A DNA stretch of 64,000 nt from Brienomyrus brachyistius. Its lineage: Eukaryota; Chordata; Actinopteri; Osteoglossiformes; Mormyridae. The DNA lies in NCBI RefSeq assembly GCF_023856365.1, contig NC_064540.1:2663501-2727500 (forward strand), in the 5' to 3' direction. Within the stretch, counting starts at the first letter, position 1. Each line of letters starts with the position of its first letter. The notes under the pieces are model-generated. The model saw only the letters and a program-made list of their open reading frames with translations. It did not search any database and was not told the origin of the DNA. The translations under genes and the position numbers were made by a program. Positions 36,440 to 49,800 of the stretch are shown here, piece by piece.

Positions 36440-37600
36440 TATATTTATTCTAATTATATTTCCAAAGGTATGTTACATGTTTTCATCCCCTGTCACTCTG
36501 AAAAGCATCTTCTTAGAAGCAGTGTTAGTTTTCAAATCTTGAACCCAAACACCTTACAAACGAAACACCCACCAGCCAGCTGCATTGTAAATGAACGCTA
36601 GAATGTTCTCTCAGTTCCTTCCCGTCCTGCTAAAATGTACAAATCCTCTGTTTGTCTCTCCTGCATGTTCACGCAAATCACAGTTCCGGTTAGATGTGAC
36701 ATTCGTATTCTGCCTCTGAGGTCCTGAGGTCTTCAGCTGCATCAAGGAACCTGATCTTGTGCCACCCAGATGTTGTACCTGACTGTCCCTCAGCATGGTC
36801 CAGGTTTATCTGTCCATCCCTCAAAATGCAGACCCAACAACATGGTCCAGCTGAGTTTTAGACCAAAGAGACGTGTATGACTTCATCGCAATCTAGTCAA
36901 ATTGCTGGATTGGGCTGTAAGCTAGTCGAGTACAAAACAATGCAACAAACAATAAATAAAATCAAGCGAAATAGAAAATTACAGTGTTCTGTCCGATTTG
37001 TCTGAATTAAGGCAAGAACCAGCCCCAGCCTAGCTTCATCATGGCGACTTGGACAAACGGAGTGGGACTCTGTTGGTCAACGGGTTTTCATTGAAGACGG
37101 CTGCTCCGCTCTCAACGTTCAGGCAGACGTAGGTGTCCTTGGGTTCCTCGGGGAATGCAGGGCTAGCAGAAGTCAACTTTACGTCGTCGTTTTTTTCTTG
37201 GTAAGTGATTGAATGTGCGTGTTAGCATCAGTGCAAGTTGGGGGGGTGGGAAGGGCGGCTGGTTTGCTAGCTCCGTTGATGGGACCAGAAGGCTGCGGCG
37301 ACGCTTCTTATGCAGGACGCAGGTCTCAGCGCATGCTCGTTTGGGCTGTTGTGCACTTACAGTTTTGAGTGTGGTTATATTAGTCTGCCATGATGAATAC
37401 AGTGTGGTCATTGAAGAATGTTCTAGAACTCTTGGAACGTCGTCCAGAAGGTTCCGAGGGTACGTTAAGCTGCGTTGCTACAGTTGGTGTGTATGTGTGT
37501 GATAAGTTCTACAAGTGTTAGGTGTCTTCATCTGCAGCAACGGGGTCATTTGTGGACCCCTTAGAGTGTCCTGTGGGTCCGGAGCGACGTTCCAGTGCGT
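36440..37600 (-). other. Presumed itga7 3' UTR
   Basis: No coding sequence is recognised downstream of tail B. The first AATAAA on the minus strand that I found is near 36445, which would give a 3' UTR of about 1.15 kb. The end is not proven and other signals could be used. Confidence 0.35.
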
Positions 37601-37756
37601 TCAGGACGCCCCATCGTTCCAGTGCGTGGCCCACTCCTTCTTCTGCAGTGTCCCCATCTTCTCATTCTGGAACTGCGAACGATCCTCGCGCGGAATCTTC
37701 ACGGCATGGTACTGGGGCACGGAATCTTTGTACTGGGCCCGCCGGAAGAATCCGAG
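37601..37756 (-). CDS. itga7: itga7 alternative cytoplasmic tail B
   Basis: A 52-codon terminal exon (acceptor GGACAG) encoding [20 protein letters not shown], then [15 protein letters not shown], ending THWNDGAS and stop. [13 protein letters not shown] is the alpha-7B signature. The C-terminal part (LQKKEW...W) looks more like alpha-6B than the long proline-rich mammalian alpha-7B end, consistent with an ancestral tail. A 13-nt sequence is repeated 27 nt apart across the stop codon (37588-37600 and 37615-37627). Confidence 0.95.
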   Translation of the reverse strand, partial: LGFFRRAQYKDSVPQYHAVKIPREDRSQFQNEKMGTLQKKEWATHWNDGAS

Positions 37757-40700
37757 CTGTCCAGCGGAAGGAGAGGGAAATGTGGGATGAGGAGAGAGGA
37801 GATGGAAATCAGACGGTGACACTCACACACTGCGCACTCCACCAGCCGGATCACTGTCGCAAAGTCACGCTACATGAGTAAGCAGCAAATGTTATGTGGA
37901 CGGCAGGTAGGTAACTGATTAAATCCTCACATTAAGTAAGGGTTGCTGGTTCAAGCCCCAGAATGTACTTGGTTTACATTTCCTCAGGAGGGTTCCCTGC
38001 TAACGTATAAGAACAATAGTTTTACATTCTACAGATCAGATATGGAGAACCGCTTCCAAGAAAGGTTGGTACCTGTAGGTATCCCTTTATCTCTTTAGGC
38101 CGGCTGACAGAAACCTGCAGCATTAGGTGACCCTAGATCCTACCCAGATGAAACAGAGCTACAGCAGAGTAGAAACTGGCACTAGTGGCTTAGATAAAAG
38201 CGACAACCATAACGTAGATGGGTATTGACCCCAGAAATTACATGGCATCCTAGTAAAATAGCATGCACTTCACCTTTAAAACAGCCTGGAAGAACTGATT
38301 TTTGGTCCGCAAAAGTCCGTGTTTTATTAGAATAGTTCAGTCAATATTTATGGACAGGCTGCTTCAAAGTGACCACATGCACACCGGTGACGTCACATCT
38401 GCCACACGGCACCTAGTCCAGGAAGTACGGAGCACAGGGCGGGGGGGCTACGGGAGGAAATCTGCCGCGATCCAGCGAGAACACGCGCTCTCCACACATA
38501 GAGAGCTGGGCGTAGGACTCAAAACCCCACCCTGGGAGGTGTGATGCTACAGCACCGCCCACCGAGCCGCCATCCTGCCTCCGCAGCATGCTAAATGGTC
38601 CCTGTCAAATGGTGTGGGGTCAGGTCAGGAACACTAGGCTATATCTGGAGGGTATAACCGCATACTGCGCAATACAGAAAACTAAAGTCACACCCACTGA
38701 AATAAATAAGTTTTATGATGGCAGTGTGATGTGTTTTAATACTGCAGCTTCACTGAGCTCATGCATTCGCTGCCATCACAATTAATTTTGGGGAGAAATT
38801 GTCGCTGGGTGTGAGTTTATACTCTTTATTTTCCCCAGCAAAATCCAATTCTGCGTAAGCATTTTGGAGAAATTACGAACGTGTGTGTTTGTATGCGAGG
38901 CTGAGTTATACGCTGTTACATACGGTGCGATTTAAAAAGCGAATTGAAAACTCAGCGGCTCCATAATAAAATGTGCAAGAAAACGCAAGCAGAGCGGTGC
39001 TTAGTATTGCGAAGCGTATTTCTGGGGTCATGGTGACCGATTTTAAGCGTTGTCGCACAAAAAAGCGTAACACACACACATCACAGAAACCAGAAAGTTC
39101 ATTCTGGGATCCAATGGTTGGGATTACTTCGCTCGATTTGAGGGAAAATCATCAAGCGCTGGGGATGGTAGGATGTCTGGGACTAACAAAGCCTTTGGGA
39201 CTTCTAACCAGGATGAACTTCCTTTCACAAGAGCGTAGCATCAACACACGATATAGCAAGACACTCCCACTCCTAATGGGGCCAGCGAAGGCTGGGAAGA
39301 GGCTGCTTTACCGCTTCGGGTGGGAGGGGGGGAGCGATGGGAGGGCGGGGCTGAATGGGGGGTGCTATTGAAGGTCGGTGGCCTGCTTATCTGCCTCTGA
39401 GGGCTGGACCCCCAGCTGGGCCCGGTAGTACTCTGCTTCGTAATGCCGGCGTCGCTCTGTGCGCCGGAAGAACCCACACTGGGGGGCCGGGGGGGGCGGG
39501 GGCGGACGGAGCAGTTAAACGTGGATGGGGAAGAAGAGGGGGGCAACATGTATATCGGAATGGGGAAGGAGACAGAAGGAAGAATGCATAAATGATGGAA
39601 AATGAAAGGATGAAAGTCAAGAGACAAGTAAAAGGAAGACAAGAGCAAGTACAAACACAGGAGGAAGAAGATGGTGAAGTGTGACATTTCTCTCTTTCCG
39701 ACCACTAGCAATGCATGAGTGAATGAATGAATGAATGAATGAATGAATGACATTTACTGGCCATTTTGCAATTAAATTATATTCACATTTTTGCTACATT
39801 TTTTTGTTGCAAATCTATTGGGGAAAAAACAGATACTTAAGTAATCGTGCAGTTTTTGGTTCTGTAAACCCTGAACATGGATCCCACAGACATGGACATA
39901 AAATAAGGGGTAAGTTGGCGCTTAGAAGGAATTTCCCTTGACATGGTGCCTGCAGAGACAGAACATCTTGCGCTAGTTTCTGGCCAGTTATTAGAAACCA
40001 GCAGGACTGGTATCTGTTGGCTGCTTCACAGCTACAGTATAACTGTGTTATGCATGATCTGTATTACATATATGTCAGAGTTTGCCAAATAAACCAATGT
40101 AAATGTAATGTAATCAGTTCCAGGCCACGAACCATAGTTTCAATACTGGTTCGTCCTGAATGTGGATTTTCCTCTGCCCTACCCTGTTAAAACCCAATTT
40201 CTTGGTAACATTGCTTGATACTGGGTTGATGCACAGGAATGAATAAGGTGGCAGCGAACAGTCAACGTGATTAAAAGGGAAAAACTGAAGCTGTGAGGAA
40301 CCGTACCTTCCACAGTATGCAAACTAGCAGAGCCAAGACGAGGATTCCAGCCAAGACGGCGATGAGGATGATCCACCATGGGACCCAGTACTGATCTGCG
40401 TGCCCGTGTTCTGGATAAACCAAGACCAGCACCTGCATTTGCACAGAGATGCGAAACACAGCAATCATATAGTCTGCATTTTTGGGTCTGAATTTTTTGG
40501 GTCGGGCTTCTACAGATGTGCACCAGGGCGCGGCTCCAGTTCTAATATGTAGGGTGGGGCACAGAATTCTCAGGGGGGGTCTGTGATTGGTTGGCATCTG
40601 CCCAACCTTGGGGTGAACCAAGCTTGGCCTGATTGGGTGAAGCAGGCCAACCAACATGGTGCCAGGCCTGATCTCTTTGGAGTTTTTGGAACCGTTCAAA

Positions 40701-40795
40701 CTGAAATGAGACCCATGTTGTTTTGTTTTGGGGGGCTTCCAGGCAAACATGTCCTTCACCTCTGTGTGTGTGTGTGTGTGGGTGTGTGTGTGTGT

Positions 40796-40832
<37 letters not shown>

Positions 40833-43800
40833 TGTGTGTGTGTGTGTGTGGGTTATGTTTATTTTACATCGTGAGGACCAAATGTACAATGTGATAGAAA
40901 CCTGTTATTCTGACGTCGTGGGAACCATTTTTCACTCCCCACAAGGCAAAACTCAATTTTATAAAAATATGTGACTGCAATATGTTTGTGTGTGTGTGTG
41001 TGTGTATGTGTGTGTGTATGTGTGTGTGTGTATGTGTGTGTATGTGTGAGTGTGCGTGTGTGTGTGTGTGTGTGTCAGCACACCTGCGAGGCAGCATCCC
41101 TCAGCACCAGATGCTTGATGCTGGACTTGACGGTGATGTTGGCTCTCACTAGCAGCTCCAGAGCACTGACTGATGGAAACTCCTGTATGGTGGAGACAAA
41201 GAGGGAGGGAGAGAAAGACAGAGAGAGAAATATGCGAAAAAAGAGGGCAAGACGGAGATGGGGGAAAATTAGTCATCATGCTGAATTTTATGTCTTCTTG
41301 AGAGAAGTGTTGTAACATTATATAATTGTGATAATGATCATAATAATGGTCACTGAGATTTTATTTGTTACCAATTTATACAGACGGGTAAATACAATAG
41401 AAAATAAGATCTTTGCTCACAGTAATATCAGGATTTCGACCTTTTGAGCACAGCAGGTCCCTAAGCACTATTGCATGATGTGACAAAGCCGCCAAGAATG
41501 GATTCATGGCAGGAAACCTGCAGCTGTGCTCTTTCTACACATGAAAATGTTTTTTTTCTTTATGCCGTCCGCATTATTACCGCATCAAACGGCTCGGCAG
41601 GAGACTACCAGGGCCAGATGCATAGTGAATAACAAAATGAACCGTGCTGTGTGTGAAAGCAGGGTCAGCCTTACCTCCAGGAAAGTGCTGTTCCAGAGCC
41701 TGGCCTGGACCCTGAGCACCGCGCTCCCGGAGAGGCTGTGGAGTGGGCACTGGATCAGCAGGCACTGGGCTGAACCCAGAAGGCAGTCCTGGGGAAGGGA
41801 CCAAAGTGCATGGCAGTTATCACCTCCTCCCTCATTCTCCAGCTCTTCCTCCCTCCATTCTTCTCCCTTATTCTTCTATGCTCTCCCTTCCCCTCCTTCT
41901 CTCTCCAGCTTTTTATCCCTCCATTCTTCTCCCCTTCTCATTCTTCGCCCCGACTCTTTTTTTCCGTCTCCCTATCCCTTCCTCCATCCTCATCCCCTTC
42001 TCATTCCTCTTCCCTCTTCCTTTCCCTCCCTCTTCTCCTGTTCCTCCTATCTTTATTCCTGTCCCATTCTTCCTCTTCTTTACCCTCCTTTTCCTCCTCT
42101 CTCCTTTTCCTATTCCTCCTCTCTCATACTCCTTTCCCATTCTTCCTCTCCTCCTCTCACCAACTCTTCCTCCATCTATCCCTCTTCCCATCCCATTCTT
42201 CCTCTCTTTTCTCTCTCCACCCCCTCTCTTTCCCTCCTTCTCCTCCTCTCTCCAGCTCTCCCTTCCTCCATCCTCCCCCCTCTCACCAGCTGCAGGGACC
42301 TCCTCCTCTCTGAGGCCGCCACCGCTGGCGTGGTCCTCCCCACGCTGCTTCTGCTCACAGTTTGCCTCTCCTCCTCCGGGTGGGAGCGCCTGGTCCTCCC
42401 CACGCTGCTTCTGCTCACAGTTTGCCTCTCCTCCTCCGGGTGGGAGCGCCTGGTCCTCCCCACCTGGTTCAACACCGTTTATGCTACAGTCATACTCTAT
42501 AATAACACGCTGACCTTAATTCAGCTCCGCTATTAATACACTCAAATTTATCTACATTTACTTACCGATTCTTGTGTGTTGCCATGTATTGTTATCACTA
42601 TTACACATATGCAGTTGTAGACCCTATTCAGTCACCCTGTTTTTTGTCTTAGCCCCCCCAGAAAATTATTTTTATAAATTACTTTCGCATCAAAACTAAT
42701 TGAATGCAACATGAACGAAAAAAAATCAGATGTAACAATTATACCGGAATGTTTAAACTCAGCAAAACACAGACATTCAGGACACTCAGTGAGAAATGTA
42801 GACTGCAGAACACAATGCCGGGCCCAAAAGAAGACATTAACTGTGGCCGGAGCTTCGGCTATTTATTGATATTTCTGTGTTGGTTTGTTCTTTATAAAAA
42901 TCAATACCAAGCCCTCATACACGGCAGCAAAGCAGCCCCCTGGTCTCGGATATGGATTTGCCATATGAAAGCCGGCCTGCTGCTCTTCCCTGGAATGATT
43001 GCTTAACCTGAATAGCTCCAGTAAATTACACAGCTGCTTTTATTAATAGCGTCATTTAAGAAAAAAAATATAGCATCCCCCCCCGCCCCCCCTTATCCAC
43101 AGGGGATATGGTTCAGGACCCTCTGCAGGTGCCTGTAACCGCCATTAGTACCAAACCCTACATATGCCTCAAGTCCTCAAGAGTATTGATTTTTTTTTTT
43201 TTTTTTAAAAAAGAGTTACTTGAACACAAGAACTATCGCAACAGTCAGTCGGATAACCGAGACGGCTACTAAGTGCCGAATGGGTCAGTAGCATATATAG
43301 TGTGGATGTGCTGCATAAAGGGATAATTCATGTCCTGGCGTGAGATTTCGTCACACTACTCAGAATTGCGCTCAGTTTAAAACTTATGGACTGTTTATCT
43401 CTGGAATTTTCCATTTAATATTTTCGTACTGAGGTTGATTGCGGGAGACCGTGGACGAAGGGGGACCACTGTATAATTTAACCAAGTTAAGAGTATATTC
43501 TACAGTTCAGTGAGGAGCACAACTCTCAGCTATAGGTGATCTGAGACCTTACCGCAGACTCTGGGTCCTGGCTGTGCTGGTGATGGTGCTGGTCGTGTTT
43601 CGTATCGGGACTCAGACGCAGGGGGTCAAGAGAGGTGGGGCTGCAGCGGGTGTTGGGGTGCCCTTCGAAGTGAGCCCCTGTGGGATACAGCAGCCACTTC
43701 CCATTGGCCAGCTCATGAGGCCACATGATGTTGAGGAAGGCGGAGCCAAGCGTTTGCAGGGACTGGCCTGGGTTTGTTACCTAATTAAATTCATATGAAA

Positions 43801-46800
43801 AACGGCAGGATGGAGATGATTAGAGAGACCATAACAACAGCAAAACAACAACAACAATAATACTATTAATAATAATAATTATAATAACAAAGATATTTTT
43901 TGCATCTGCCCTTGTATCCAATAACCCTGCACCTGGAAGATGGATGGATGTGTTTATCTATTTTTCCACTAGGTCTGTGTGTTTCGCTGTTACAGTGAGA
44001 CCTTCCCACGACCTTCCACGCTTAACAACCAGCAGACATAACCACCACCAGTGTGGTGCCACACTATAAAGGGGGAATGTTAGCCCCGCCCACACCTAGG
44101 GCCGTCCCGCTCTCTCCCATCTCACCGTGAACTCAAACTCCACGGGACTCCCAATGTCATCCAGTGTTTTCATGGCGCTCTCGCCCCTCACCGTCCCACT
44201 GAAGAACAGCTGGTGAGGACGGGCCAGCCTAGAAACATGTTAAAACATACGCTGGCAGCCAACACTTTTACCGGAAGCGTTATATTAACAGGCAGACAGG
44301 TGAGGATAACAATACAACACGAGTAAAGTACTTTGAAGGAGCCAGTTTAGGCACAATTACAGCACAGAATACCATTTTAGCACAAAATACATAATCTAAA
44401 GGAAATTGCAATATAACCTAAACTCACACCATTTGCATCTTCAAATAGACTGAAAATTTAATGGAGGGATTCCAGTTAAGTACCTTGATGAAACGTAAAA
44501 CAAAAGAGTCTTACAGCTAACAATGTTAGCTCAGGCTACAAGTTCATACAGTATCAGTCAAAAGTCTGGACACACCAAGCTGCCCATAAAGGGCCGCGGT
44601 AACGCTGTATGACATGACTTGGCCTGCTGCCCGAAACCGATTAGAGGAGGGAGGAGTCTGAACAGAGAGTGAAGGAAAAACAGCTAACAAGTCCCTGCAT
44701 ATATGAGACCTCCTTCAGGACAGCTGGAAAAATACCCCGAAACATGAAACTGGGGTAGAGGAGGAAACAGGGGCATCAGTCTCAGGGGCAAGTGGGGGTT
44801 AAGGGCCAATGGCAGCATCACTCTTGGGGGGCAGCATCACTATTGTCATATTTTTTGTTAATTACCGTTTTTGGTCAGTGCATAGTTCCATATATGCTAT
44901 TTTATAGTTTTGACGTCTTTATAGTTATTCTAAAATGCAGAGAATAGTACAAATAAACATTTCTATGGGTGTCCAAACAGACCCCAAAGTGTGTCCAAAC
45001 TTTTAACTGGTACTGCATCTTTAATCAGTCAGTTCCCACTTTGCAATAAAAAGAGCCGATCCTATTGAAAAATAATGTAAATTCCAAGAAAAGACTCCAC
45101 CCACTGGCCAACCTTGATCTTGACTCCACCCACTGACATGCTACCTTATCCAGAGTTTGATGGATTACAACGTCAAGCTACTTTGCAGACACTTACCCAC
45201 TGACAGACAGGGGGAGCTCAATGACGACTTTCGCACGGGCCGTGATTAAGGCCACATCAGGCTGCTCACTTATTCTGTAAATGCCGACACAGTAAGAGAG
45301 AAAGAAACACACAAGCAAACATACAGGCCATTTGCAGCACTTCTTCAGATAAACAAACCACATAGTTAGGATGCCAGCACCCGGATTCAAAATAATGAGT
45401 TTTCTGAATTAATAACAGACTAATAAAAATGCAGGACTTACGTTGCTAGTAAGAGATCAACAGACAGGTCCGTGGTTTCTATGGTGATTCCAGATGTGCT
45501 TAATATTATGTAGAATTTTAGCTTGGGAAAAGAAAAATAAGAGCGAGAGAGGAAAGTATATTTCAGGAGATAATAATGTAAATCAATGCTGCATTTTAAA
45601 GTGATACATCATGAAAAATTGGAGATTCGGAGACTGTAATTGAAGTTGTTTTTCATATGTTATGTTTTATTTAGAGAAAGATATTCTTTAAAATTACAAA
45701 TACTTGTTCAATGGTGTGTTTGAGTGAACTGTGTTTTTTGACCCAAACTCCAGTTTGACACAAAATGACATGTTCTGCCGTTACCTTGGCGTCTCTCTTC
45801 AGCGGATTCCCCAGCTCACATTCCGCATGAGAGCCGTTCTGATTGGCTTGGCAGACCACCTGTGGCGATTGGCCGAAACACTGTCAGCAAACCCTGTGCT
45901 TCAACACTGCAGTTGGTGTTGCGTGTAATATGAGCAGTGCAATATTAAAGTGCCATAGCACCGTGTGGCAGAAAAGACAAAATCAGGCAGATCTCAAAGG
46001 AATAACACTGAACTGGTGTTACTTTAAGATGTTTCACTGTCAAAAATCAGATGCTCCAGAAAAACGTATAAAAATGTACAAATTGGCCTGGTATTCGGAA
46101 GCTATACACTCTATATATGCAATAGTGACAGTCAGAAACACTGGAGGTAGCCAAGGAAATGGCACATTGTGAAAACACGTTTGTAACGGACCTCATAGCT
46201 GATTGTTGTGTGGTTACACCTGGGCTCCCTGTTTACACGTCTGTACCTGTTGGCCTCTGAAGCCGGAGTAGGACAGGGTGTCGGGGAGGGTCACCAGCAG
46301 CTGGGCGGCATGGGCGTCATCACCATCCTCCTCAGGTCGCCGGGGGTCGGAGGGCATGTTGGTGACAGAGACCTCCAAGGCTATGGACCGCTGGTCGGAC
46401 AGAGAGAAGACCGGCATTCCATCCTCGTCCCTGTAACCGCGGAAATTAAACGGAAAACATGCATTTTATAACACAACAGAAAACGTGGAGAAGTGTGTCA
46501 GAGTTGTGGTCTCTAGAATGTTCCGAGGTATAAACGTAACACGACGCTATCTTCAACTCACAAGGGCAAAGGAGTGAAAAGGTCAGAGTTCCCCGGTCGA
46601 GTGCCGTAACGATAGCTCAGCTGCAAGTTGCTCTGACAAATTCGGTCATCTCCACATCCCTCCCGCAAGAAGTCGACCTGTAGACCACAAGGGGCAACGC
46701 TGAAGGGTGTTTCTTTCTCGCCAGACGGCCAGATACCCAGTCGCCGCTACCGTCACTGACCTCAGTGTACAGGGTGGGGGAGATGGACGGGCTCAGCACA

Positions 46801-49800
46801 GGAAACAGAGACGCCAGGTGTTTGGACCCGGCATGGCCGTGGTGACGGGGGGGCTTGATGCTGTGTGTGATCGCCAGGGAGATGGGACGCAGCTTGTCTC
46901 GAATATTCTCCTAGCATCACATCAGTTTGAGAGAAACAGCAATAGGGAAGAACAGAATTTATGCAATGTAGTTAGTTGCTGTTCTATTCCTGTAAGTTTT
47001 CTGGTTTTCATAGCTAGACACTAGCTGAAGGGTCGTGCTATGCATTTGTGAAAAGATACCAGTATTGGTTCTACCACAAGGAGGCGCCAAATCCAATTAT
47101 TAAATTTAAACCTTAGCTACCTATGCAAATTCTCTGTCTATGAAATGTATGTGGCATATGACCATAAATGAACTGCATCAAATCATCCATAGCCAGACAG
47201 GAATCATTCTGGCTTAGGGCTGAGCCATCGGCTCCCTACCTGTAGCTGAAAGGTGGCTGCAATGCACGCCGGACGAGCCTGACCACGAAGCTCCACGTCT
47301 TCAGAGTGCAGGTACTCCTGCTCCGATCTGGTGTGGCCCAGGAAGCTGACGCGGTGCGGCAGGTTCAGCTTCCGCCGTTCGACGTCCGCCTCAAACTGAA
47401 CTCTCAGGGCTGATTTGGAGGTCGGGCGTGGCACAGAGGACAGCAGCACAGTGAAGTAAAAACAAGATGGATTTAATCTATGAGTGACAGACAGCACAAG
47501 ACTATTATACTAAGGTATAATTGTTCCACAGCTGACATCAACAGATATATCATTAGGCTTGGGAATGTGGTGATACAAGGATTTAATTAGTGAAACATTA
47601 TCAGCCCCTCCTTATAAAGGTATATATATATCATGGGGAACGAAGAGAGTTGGCTTGGCCACATGTAGACTGGACTGCAAGAGCTTTGGGAAGGAAAGGT
47701 GAAGAGGAGAGGATCTAGCCGGGGCACTCACTGATGTGCGGAGAGTACGATGAAGGGTGGGCAGCGTAGACGAAGCAGGCCTTCACCTCAACGCTAGGGA
47801 AAAGGAAAGAAGATTAAAGCATTAGCATCCTTTCTACGGAAGACTCCAGGGATGGAGGTTTCGGTGCGTAAATCTTGGCAGTAAGCTACAGAAATCTTTA
47901 AGGCTGGTTTTTCATTCACCAGTGAGTCCGCCGCAGTGCCGGACTGTCCATCATCCTGAATGGTCTTTATTTCTAGCATCAACGAGCCGGGTACTATGAC
48001 GCCAGGCCAGGGGTGGCCCTGTAGAGCAAAGCTGCTTTTTAAAATCACGCTTATGATGTGCAGAATGGATGTTATAAAAATAAATAAGAACTTTATTAAA
48101 ACTAATATTGGGTGCAGGCTTGGTCACCATACCCTAAAAAAACATAGCTGCCTTAGAAAGAGTTCAGTGTTGGGTTACAAGAATGATTCCTGGTCTAGAG
48201 GAATGGTTTATGAGGAGAGGTTAGCTGAGCTGAATCTGTTCAGCATCGAGCAAAAGAGACTAAGGGGGGACATGATCCAGGTTTATAACATTCTATCAGG
48301 TCTGGATGCTGTTCAACCAAATAGTTACTCTCGTTAACTCGTGGCCATAGGTGGAAATTAGCAAGAGACCATTTTAAACTGGATTTGAGGAAGCACTTCT
48401 TTACACAACGTGTAGTTAGAGTATGGAATAGTCTTCCTGTTAGTGTAGCGCAAGCTAAAACCCTGGGTTTCTTTAAATCAGAACAGACTGTAACAACTGT
48501 GAGCCATTAGCTGAATTCTCTCCAAACAAACTTGATGGACCGAAGGGCCTCCTCTCTTTTGTAAATTTCTCATGTTCTTATGTTCTACCTGTGCACTATA
48601 TACTTACAGTATATAAGACAGGGTTTTTATTGCTTTCAAAAATTCCATAAACTGAAATAAAATCCAGTACAGAAATGACATAAAAATCTTTGTTCCTCTC
48701 CTGCCATGCACTTGAACCACGGAAACCATCCAAATCACAACACTTTGTAAAAGCCAACAAAGGACTGCAACATTCCGGCCGTCCCTAGAAATACAATTGC
48801 TAAAACCTAAAGCAAAATATATCACAATTAAATAGATTTACATCTTTAAAATAAAAACTAATGAAACCACACCGAAAACTAAAACTAAACCAGATTTCAA
48901 ATGAAAACAAACAATAATATAAAAATTGAATTAAAAAACCTAAATGATCATAATAGTGACGCCAAGACATACATGGAGCGTTGCCTTATAAATGCATTTC
49001 ATGTTAGTTTGTAGCCATCTGGGAGTCTTTATAATCCTGTAGCAAGGAATCATATAAATGCCGGTATTTTCCGAAGGCCAATGAATAGTCGAAGTTATCT
49101 TGTGTCACTGAACGGAACCTCAGGGAACCCTCTATGTTATATAATAATTTTTGATAGTTGCACGGCCCCACACTCATATGTGGTGTCCGAAGCCGGCCCC
49201 CATCACGAAAATTACACTGCAATCCCCACGCTTGCCTGTGTGAAGTAAAAACCAGCCCTTAGACTGCATCCCTGTTAGTTTCCCTGACAGCAGTCCTTAA
49301 CTCACCACACCCCATGGCGACCCTTGCAGTTCTGATTCTCCAGGTCAATGTTTTGGGGGCTGATCGAGACGTCCCGTCTGACGTGGATGACTGAGCGGGA
49401 CCTGTAGGGAGCGTCGGCGTGTTCTTAACCATGCAGCCAGGATGTTTCGATGGACACTAAGGAATTCCTGTCCTTCTTGCCACTGACCTGTACAAAATGA
49501 CTTGATCGTTGAGAGATCCCACCGCAAGGTCAGGGTAAGAATTATCATCAATGTCCAGGCCTCCAGAAAGAGAATAGCCAAAATGTTTCACCCCTACGTC
49601 AACTCCATCCAGCACCTGGGTATGTGGAAGTGAATATATATTCGTAAGTGCATGATAACTAAAGTTCAGTTGCATGAGTCTGCACAGTTTGACCTTCGGC
49701 CTCTTACCTGGGAAGGTTTAGTGTCGAGGCCAGAGGAGGAACCACGGTAAATATAGACTTTACCATCACCATCGAACGGAGCTCCAACCGCGAAGTCTGC

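Noticed and set aside
41526..42536. 336-codon plus-strand frame rich in Ser, Pro, Leu and Phe
   Set aside because: It runs through the C/T tract of an itga7 intron and over itga7 exons on the other strand. Composition explains the lack of stops.
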